Assembly (NCBI GenBank): GCA_017301975.1
Contig: JAFLEI010000045.1
Location: forward strand, 1-48,861
DNA: 48,861 bases
Source of the DNA: Verrucomicrobiota bacterium
Lineage (GTDB): Bacteria; Verrucomicrobiota; Verrucomicrobiia; Verrucomicrobiales; Verrucomicrobiaceae
Direction: 5' to 3'
The translations under genes were made by a program, and so were the position numbers. Shown in pieces: positions 44,731 through 48,861 of this stretch (its first letter is position 1; every line of letters starts with the position of its first letter). Under the pieces are notes generated by a model. It did no database searches. It was not told the origin of the DNA and saw only the letters and a list, made by a program, of their open reading frames with translations.

Positions 44731-45030
44731 GGGGGGAGGGAGTTTACGGTGGTTGACGACTGTTGACTGAGGTTGACGGTTGTTTGGTCGGAGGTCCGGG
44801 GAAGGATATGGCGGGGTGACTGTGGCGATTTGGGGAGGCGGCGTGGTGGGATCGAGGACGAGTTCGAGTAGGAGGACGAGGACGAACTGGGGAAGGAACG
44901 TCGGGGGAGCATCAGGGGCGGGCCTTTCGGGGGTATCATCCTGGGGCGGAAGTACGACCGGGGTGGAGGCTGGGGGCGATTTCCCCAGTGCAGCGCGTGG
45001 CGTTGCTCAATCCTAAAACCCTAAACTCTT
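44731..45030. other. Intergenic region with phased GTTGAC repeats
   Basis: GTTGAC occurs at 44752, 44762 and 44772, exactly 10 bases apart, starting 22 bases after the NusG-like stop. The rest is very G-rich and purine-rich. A 78-codon frame inside it has Gly/Ser/Arg-rich, non-protein-like content and is not supported. No gene is seen. Confidence 0.55.
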
Positions 45031-45354
45031 ATGAAAACATTCATTCTTAACGCGATGGCGGTGGTTTCTCTGGCCTCCTGCGCGACGGGGCCGAGTGCTC
45101 AAACCGGTTCTGTGATCGGTGGCTTGGGCGGCGCGGCTGCCGGTGGCATCATTGGCAGTCAAAGCGGCCGTGGCCTGGAAGGCGCGGCGATTGGCGCCGG
45201 ACTGGGAGCGCTGGCTGGCAACGCGATCGGCAATTCGCAGGACCAGCGACGGTATTACAACAGCGGCTACGGCCCCTATAACAACGGGCCGTATTACAAC
45301 CGGCCTTACCAACGTCCGGGCTACTATCCGAGCGGCTACTATCGTGGCTACTGA
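45031..45354 (+). CDS. Glycine-zipper lipoprotein
   Basis: The 107-residue protein has a lipoprotein signal (MKTFILNAMAVVSLASC, Cys17). It then has a glycine zipper (GGLGGAAAGGIIGSQSGRG, then GAGLGALAGNAIG) and a Tyr/Asn/Pro-rich tail (YYNSGYGPYNNGPYYN). It resembles outer-membrane glycine-zipper lipoproteins. The function is unknown; membrane insertion or stress-related roles are plausible. It ends before a clear terminator. Confidence 0.85.
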   Translation: MKTFILNAMAVVSLASCATGPSAQTGSVIGGLGGAAAGGIIGSQSGRGLEGAAIGAGLGALAGNAIGNSQDQRRYYNSGYGPYNNGPYYNRPYQRPGYYPSGYYRGY

Positions 45355-45396
45355 TCGTTTAGCTTGAGCCCTTGGACAGCGCCTGGGGTTGAGAGG

Positions 45397-45426
45397 GGAG
45401 GAGCCTTCGGCGGGCTCCTCCTTTCT
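45397..45426 (+). terminator. Rho-independent terminator after glycine-zipper gene
   Basis: GGAGGAGCC (45397-45405) and GGCTCCTCC (45413-45421) form a 9-bp stem with a 7-base loop, followed by TTTCT. It lies 42 bases after the stop codon. Confidence 0.8.
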
Positions 45427-45474
45427 GTGTTGTCTTGCGGGAATGGGGAAATGTTTCCGTCGCAAGATGGGGAG

Positions 45475-45660
45475 TCATTTATTCACCCATTTTAACGAGT
45501 ACCAGAGCGCTCCGCACAGAGCGAACAATGAGACAAGTTTTGGAAGAGACATCGTTTGAACGCCAAAGAAAAGAGCGACTGTGCCGATGGTGAGGACGAA
45601 GAGCAAAATCGCGATTCCCCAAAGGACCAGGTTCGTCAAACTGGAAAGCAGGAGGCGCAT
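45475..45660 (-). CDS. Small two-helix membrane protein
   Basis: The 61-residue protein starts MRLLLSSLTNLVLWGIAILL and ends SLKWVNK, with two hydrophobic segments joined by a short loop. CTCC upstream on the plus strand is a GGAG-like ribosome site. No family is recognised. The in-frame extension to 45804 is Pro/Arg-rich and not supported. It lies downstream of the RhuM-like gene on the same strand. Confidence 0.5.
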   Translation of the reverse strand: MRLLLSSLTNLVLWGIAILLFVLTIGTVALFFGVQTMSLPKLVSLFALCGALWYSLKWVNK

Positions 45661-45818
45661 TTTGATAGGTAAGCGGTGAAACTCACATGCCACCGGGCGG
45701 GCAAGAATACTGTGAGAGATTGGGAGGACGCGGCGGGGTGATTGACTTGGGGACGAGGGTATGGGCCTTATGAAGGGGACGGGCTTCCACGTCGGCCTCG
45801 TCACCCTCCTTTGATGAT

Positions 45819-46886
45819 TTAAGGTTCGGTGCTTTTTTCGGGCAGGCTTTTGATTATTCGGTCGAAGTCGGACTCGAAAAGGCGGTCTTGCACGAGACGG
45901 TATCTTTCAAATTCACTTTCAGCGTGGGCTTGGGCGATTTCGGCAGTCACTTTGCCGGCATCCTGTAGAATTTCCCGGTCGGTCGCCGCGATGAAACGGT
46001 TGAGGCGGGTTTCCCAGTCCTGCATGGTCATGGGGATCTGCCGCAGCGCCATGTCTTCGGCCACATCGAGGTAAGCGGAGACGAGGCGTTGCAGTTGCGC
46101 CATTTCGTTTTCTGTGAGGTAGTTTTTCGCCACGCTGACATCGAACTTCTGGATCTTACCCTTGGGTGCGTCTTTCCAAGAGGTCAGGCCCATGTGGGTT
46201 TTGGCCGAATCGGCGCGGGAGACGATGACCTCTGCGGCCGTCTGGCCGTGGATGGCCCAATGGAGCTTATTCTGCACGGTGGCAAAGAAGCGCTTGGTGG
46301 CGGCGGCGGTGACGTCGTAGTCGATGGCGGTGGCGTAGATGTCGGTGATCTTTTGGTAGAACTTGCGCTCGCTGAGGCGGATTTCGCGGATGCGCTGGAG
46401 CTGCTCCTCGAAGTATTTTTTGCCGAGAATGGTGCCGTCGTTTTTCAGACGCTCGTCATCCATGGCAAAGCCCTTGATGGTGAAGGATTCAATGATGCCG
46501 GAGGCCCATTTACGGAACTGGACGGCACGTTCCGAGTTGACCTTGTAGCCGACGGCGATGATGGCGGCGAGGTTGTAGTGCTGGGTGTCGTAGGTTTTGC
46601 CGTCGGCGGCAGTTATCCGAAAATATTGGATAACTGAATCTGCTTCCAGTTCCTGGTCGGAAAACACCTTTTTCAGGTGATAGTTAATCGTCCTGACGTC
46701 CACATCGTAGAGCAGTCCCATCATCTTCTGGGTGAGCCAGACATTCTCATCGGCATAAACGGCCTCGACGCCGCCCTGGCCGCTGGCAGCCACGAAGGTG
46801 AGGTATTCCGCAGCGGAGGAACGAACCAGTAAGGGGACGGTGCTCTTTTTGGAACGACCGCCGGGGGTTGGTTTGTTTTTGCTCAT
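45819..46886 (-). CDS. RhuM-family protein
   Basis: The 355-residue protein fits the RhuM family: NVWLTQKMMGLLYDVDVRTI, NYHLKKVFSDQELE, YNLAAIIAVGYKVNSERAVQ, then FRKWASGIIESFTIKGFAMD. It lacks a signal peptide, so is cytoplasmic. RhuM was named from a Salmonella pathogenicity island; its biochemical role is unknown, and relatives lie in mobile or defence regions. The start at 46886 (MSKNKPTPGGRSKK) fits. A decayed copy of part of this gene lies at 47182-47253. Confidence 0.88.
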   Translation of the reverse strand: MSKNKPTPGGRSKKSTVPLLVRSSAAEYLTFVAASGQGGVEAVYADENVWLTQKMMGLLYDVDVRTINYHLKKVFSDQELEADSVIQYFRITAADGKTYDTQHYNLAAIIAVGYKVNSERAVQFRKWASGIIESFTIKGFAMDDERLKNDGTILGKKYFEEQLQRIREIRLSERKFYQKITDIYATAIDYDVTAAATKRFFATVQNKLHWAIHGQTAAEVIVSRADSAKTHMGLTSWKDAPKGKIQKFDVSVAKNYLTENEMAQLQRLVSAYLDVAEDMALRQIPMTMQDWETRLNRFIAATDREILQDAGKVTAEIAQAHAESEFERYRLVQDRLFESDFDRIIKSLPEKSTEP

Positions 46887-47134
46887 GGTTTTATCTCTAG
46901 CCGTTTTGAACCCCTGATTCAACGTTTTGCCCCATGCGCAAGACGGTGGGACAGCTCTCGTCAAGGCACCACCTTGCGATCCCATCTGTCTGGCAGCTTC
47001 TGCTGAATACGACCTGGGTGCGATTCTTACAGGGGCAGCGCGTTGCTCAAAGTGCGCGCCTGACAGCTAAGGTCGAGATTCATTGCAGAGCATTGTGTAT
47101 CAGATGTTTCACTTCGGATGTCTACAATTTGCCT

Positions 47135-47181
47135 GGCATCTTTTTATTTTGGCATCTTTTTATTTGGCATCTTTTTATTTT
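47135..47181. repeat. Three tandem copies of a 15-16 bp unit
   Basis: The unit GGCATCTTTTTATTTT repeats at 47135-47150, 47151-47165 (one T shorter) and 47166-47181. It ends directly at the decayed rhuM copy. The cause and effect are unknown. Confidence 0.8.
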
Positions 47182-47253
47182 ACTGCGCCATTTCGTTTTC
47201 CGTGAGGTGGTTTTTCGCCACGCTGACATTGAGCTTCTGGATTTTACCCTGGG
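47182..47253 (-). pseudogene. Decayed duplicate of rhuM segment
   Basis: Read on the minus strand this encodes PQGKIQKLNVSVAKNHLTEN then EMAQ and a stop. It is nearly the same as PKGKIQKFDVSVAKNYLTEN-EMAQ inside the intact RhuM-like gene (about 46098-46170). No start, and the family sequence before and after the segment is missing. It is a partial copy, perhaps from duplication or recombination. Confidence 0.8.
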
Positions 47254-47463
47254 GCTTTTTTTGTGGATGCTGACCCAGGGTGGCGCTCGCATAGGCTCGC
47301 TTGTCCTGGGCTATGCTATGTCACCCCTTTGGGGCTGGTGTGGGGCGGAGTGGAGTGGGGGACGAGAGTGGGGCCGGTGAGGCGGGGTGGCAGGCCGGAG
47401 CCGGTTAAAAACCGGCGCTCCCAGTAAGAGGTGCCCGAACAGAGTAATCTTTGGGAAGGGGTG

Positions 47464-47493
47464 GCAGCCACCCAAGCCGAAATGGGAGGCTGC
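47464..47493 (-). terminator. Possible hairpin terminator after OmpA-like gene
   Basis: GCAGCCACCC (47464-47473) and GGGAGGCTGC (47484-47493) form a 10-bp stem with one mismatch and a 10-base loop, immediately after the stop codon. It lacks a T-run, so the call is moderate. Confidence 0.45.
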
Positions 47494-47494
47494 T

Positions 47495-48861
47495 TCAGCG
47501 CATGCGGAAGACAACGACCCTTCGGTCGAGACGGCGCTCAGCTTCGTCGGCATCGGCCGGACTTGCGGCTTCGGCCTCACCATAGCCCACGGGCATGAGG
47601 CGCTCGGCACTGACTCCATGACGAACAAGCTCTCGTGAGATGCGTTCTGCACGTTCCTGGGAAAGCTGCAGGTTCTGTGCATAATCGCCTTCGGCCGAGG
47701 CATGGCCTTCGATGACGAAGGTGTCCTGACTGAGGGCTGGTGCCTTCATAGCGTCTGCCATGTCGATGACGAGGTCATAGGAATAGGCGTCGGCGAAATC
47801 CGTGGAGCCTTGGCGGAAGAGGATGGCATCGGTGCTGATGGCGGATTCAGGATCGACGCGGTAGGAGACGGCATACGCATCTCCGTTGGTGTAGGAAGGG
47901 GGGATGGCGTTCTGATAAAATCCCTGCTGAGGTGCCTGGGGCCTCAGGCGGTAGGTGGTTTGCGCCTGAGGCTGGAGCTGGACGCGGTTAAGCTGCTGGG
48001 AGGCGACGATGACCGGAGGGATCTCCTGCATGGAGGAGTAGCGAATCACCCGGCGGTTTCCGTCGTAAAACTGGGTGCGCCGCTGCGTCTCGGTGGTGTC
48101 GAAGATTCTGTGTTCACGATGGAGGCTGCCAGGAGGCGCCGCCTGCGGGGCGCGGCCCTGAAAGCGATCGACGATGGTGTTGACGGTGCGTTCGCGATCC
48201 TGCTGGGTTCTGCCCACTTCCTCGACGGAGGGGCGGTAACCCGACCTAAAGCCATCGCGGCGACGCCTTGGATCGGGACGGTCATTTGAACCCACTCCAA
48301 CGGCTGCCGCACCGGCTCCGAGGATGTTCAGGAGCAGGCGTTTGGCATCTTCCTTGTTGTCGATTTTTCGTGCCTGTGCGGCGTCGGCCTGACGATCACG
48401 CTTTGGCTCATCTTCAAGCAATTGGGCAGTCTCCTGCGTCGGAGGCTTCTGAGGGGCGGGACGTTCCAGACGCTCGCGCCCCTCGGGTCGTTCGGCGGGT
48501 TTTGATCCGCCGGTGACTTCGGGAGCCGAGGTCGCGGCAGGCATCGGAGCGTCCGGAGCGTCCGGGGCGGGCGCGGGAGGCTGAGAAGGACTGACGCCCC
48601 GCTCCTGCTGATCGGCGGATCGTTTGCCGGGCAAGGGACGAGTCCCCGAGGTCATGGGGGCGGCCGGTGGCGTCCTGGGGGCCTCGGATGTGGCGGGTGG
48701 CGTTGCGGTTGTTGCGGGTGGCGTTGCGGTTGTTGCGGCCGGTGGGGTCTCGGGTGACGTGCCGCGGTTGGGAGGTCCCTTTCTGCGGGTGGCGGGTGGC
48801 GTGCCTGGGGTTTCAGCGGGACGCTCTGAAGGCCTCTCCATGCCAGGAGCCGGTGCCACGC
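47495..48861 (-). CDS. OmpA-like envelope protein with repetitive Pro/Thr/Ala region (5' end outside window)
   Basis: At least 454 residues are visible. The first ~150 are Pro/Thr/Ala/Glu-rich, with TATPPAT heptad repeats. The C-terminal ~100 residues are an OmpA-like peptidoglycan-binding domain: DTFVIEGHASAEGDYAQNLQ, LSQERAERISRELVRHGV and LMPVGYGEAEA-RRLDRRVVV. It likely anchors to peptidoglycan in the periplasm. The frame is open to the window edge, no signal peptide is visible, and GTG 48859 and ATG 48841 are the only visible starts, so it is probably cut off at the 5' end. Confidence 0.75.
   Translation of the reverse strand, partial: VAPAPGMERPSERPAETPGTPPATRRKGPPNRGTSPETPPAATTATPPATTATPPATSEAPRTPPAAPMTSGTRPLPGKRSADQQERGVSPSQPPAPAPDAPDAPMPAATSAPEVTGGSKPAERPEGRERLERPAPQKPPTQETAQLLEDEPKRDRQADAAQARKIDNKEDAKRLLLNILGAGAAAVGVGSNDRPDPRRRRDGFRSGYRPSVEEVGRTQQDRERTVNTIVDRFQGRAPQAAPPGSLHREHRIFDTTETQRRTQFYDGNRRVIRYSSMQEIPPVIVASQQLNRVQLQPQAQTTYRLRPQAPQQGFYQNAIPPSYTNGDAYAVSYRVDPESAISTDAILFRQGSTDFADAYSYDLVIDMADAMKAPALSQDTFVIEGHASAEGDYAQNLQLSQERAERISRELVRHGVSAERLMPVGYGEAEAASPADADEAERRLDRRVVVFRMR
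48693..48734. repeat. Two tandem copies of a 21-bp unit in the OmpA-like gene
   Basis: A 21-base unit repeats at 48693-48713 and 48714-48734, with a partial third copy after. On the coding strand it encodes the TATPPAT-type heptad. Such in-frame repeats can change copy number without breaking the frame. Confidence 0.8.

Larger units (their letters stand above)
46887..47494. other. Intergenic region with repeats and rhuM remnant
   Basis: The 608-base region between the RhuM-like and OmpA-like genes holds the tandem 15-16 bp repeats, the rhuM remnant, a GCCGGTTAAAAACCGGC palindrome near 47399-47416 and a hairpin near 47464-47493. No intact gene was found. It looks like a site of past duplication. 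Confidence 0.6.

Noticed and set aside
44780..45016. 78-codon frame after the NusG-like gene
   Set aside because: Gly/Ser/Arg-rich low-complexity product in a G-rich intergenic region, with no ribosome site.
47135..47181. CRISPR array
   Set aside because: The repeats are directly adjacent, 15-16 bases long and without spacers.

Overview
The window is a dense chromosomal segment of a high-GC Gram-negative-type bacterium. It most resembles a member of the Verrucomicrobiota (Prosthecobacter/Verrucomicrobium-like). That placement is inference. It rests on the mix of a secreted sulfatase, a very large PEP-CTERM surface protein, Pro/Ala-rich envelope proteins, FG-GAP and TPR proteins, C-ending codons in most genes, G-rich or palindromic intergenic repeats, and unusual gene fusions. 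No rRNA, tRNA or CRISPR array was recognised.

Layout. 1-2452: the tail of an IS5-like transposase has cut a BlaR1-type sensor gene behind an intact BlaI repressor with a two-site operator; a membrane thioredoxin and a DUF2314 membrane protein lie upstream of the repressor. 2650-7092: transketolase with a clear terminator, then an AraC regulator and an Fsr-like MFS exporter. 7105-14897: nine same-strand genes, almost all overlapping or abutting, form a lipid-modification operon: fatty-acid desaturase, FAD oxidoreductase, DUF1365, cyclopropane synthase, DUF1475, DUF2062, DUF1295, a second SAM methyltransferase and an RMDN-like TPR protein. 15097-21879: galT-like gene, metK with terminator, sulfatase, hisG, a 34-residue mS38/AURKAIP1-like protein and a TPR protein. 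22209-27041: MFS transporter, NlpC/P60-like lipoprotein, caspase-TPR protein, alkyltransferase-like protein, membrane protein. 27111-34558: PEP-CTERM repeat protein, YmdB-type phosphodiesterase, amidase, and an SDR-shikimate kinase fusion. 34589-38016: a fused MBL nuclease-ATP DNA ligase and a nucleotidyltransferase with a small overlapping partner. 38080-43882: GlcD-type oxidase, FG-GAP protein, then fmt, adk, a family 9 glycosyltransferase and a membrane protein. 44179-48861: NusG/RfaH-like factor flanked by 10-bp-phased repeats, glycine-zipper lipoprotein, small membrane protein, RhuM-like protein with a decayed duplicate, and an OmpA-like protein cut by the window edge.

How the genes fit together. 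The strongest functional unit is the nine-gene operon. An oxygen-dependent desaturase would place a double bond in acyl chains. The FAD enzyme, DUF1365 protein and CFA synthase would then methylate or otherwise modify that bond. metK, which makes the methyl donor S-adenosylmethionine, lies about 1.3 kb away, though it is transcribed separately. The exact lipid product cannot be read from sequence. This operon is the best candidate here for an incompletely described pathway. The two fusions and the phased repeats around the NusG-like gene are the next most interesting items.
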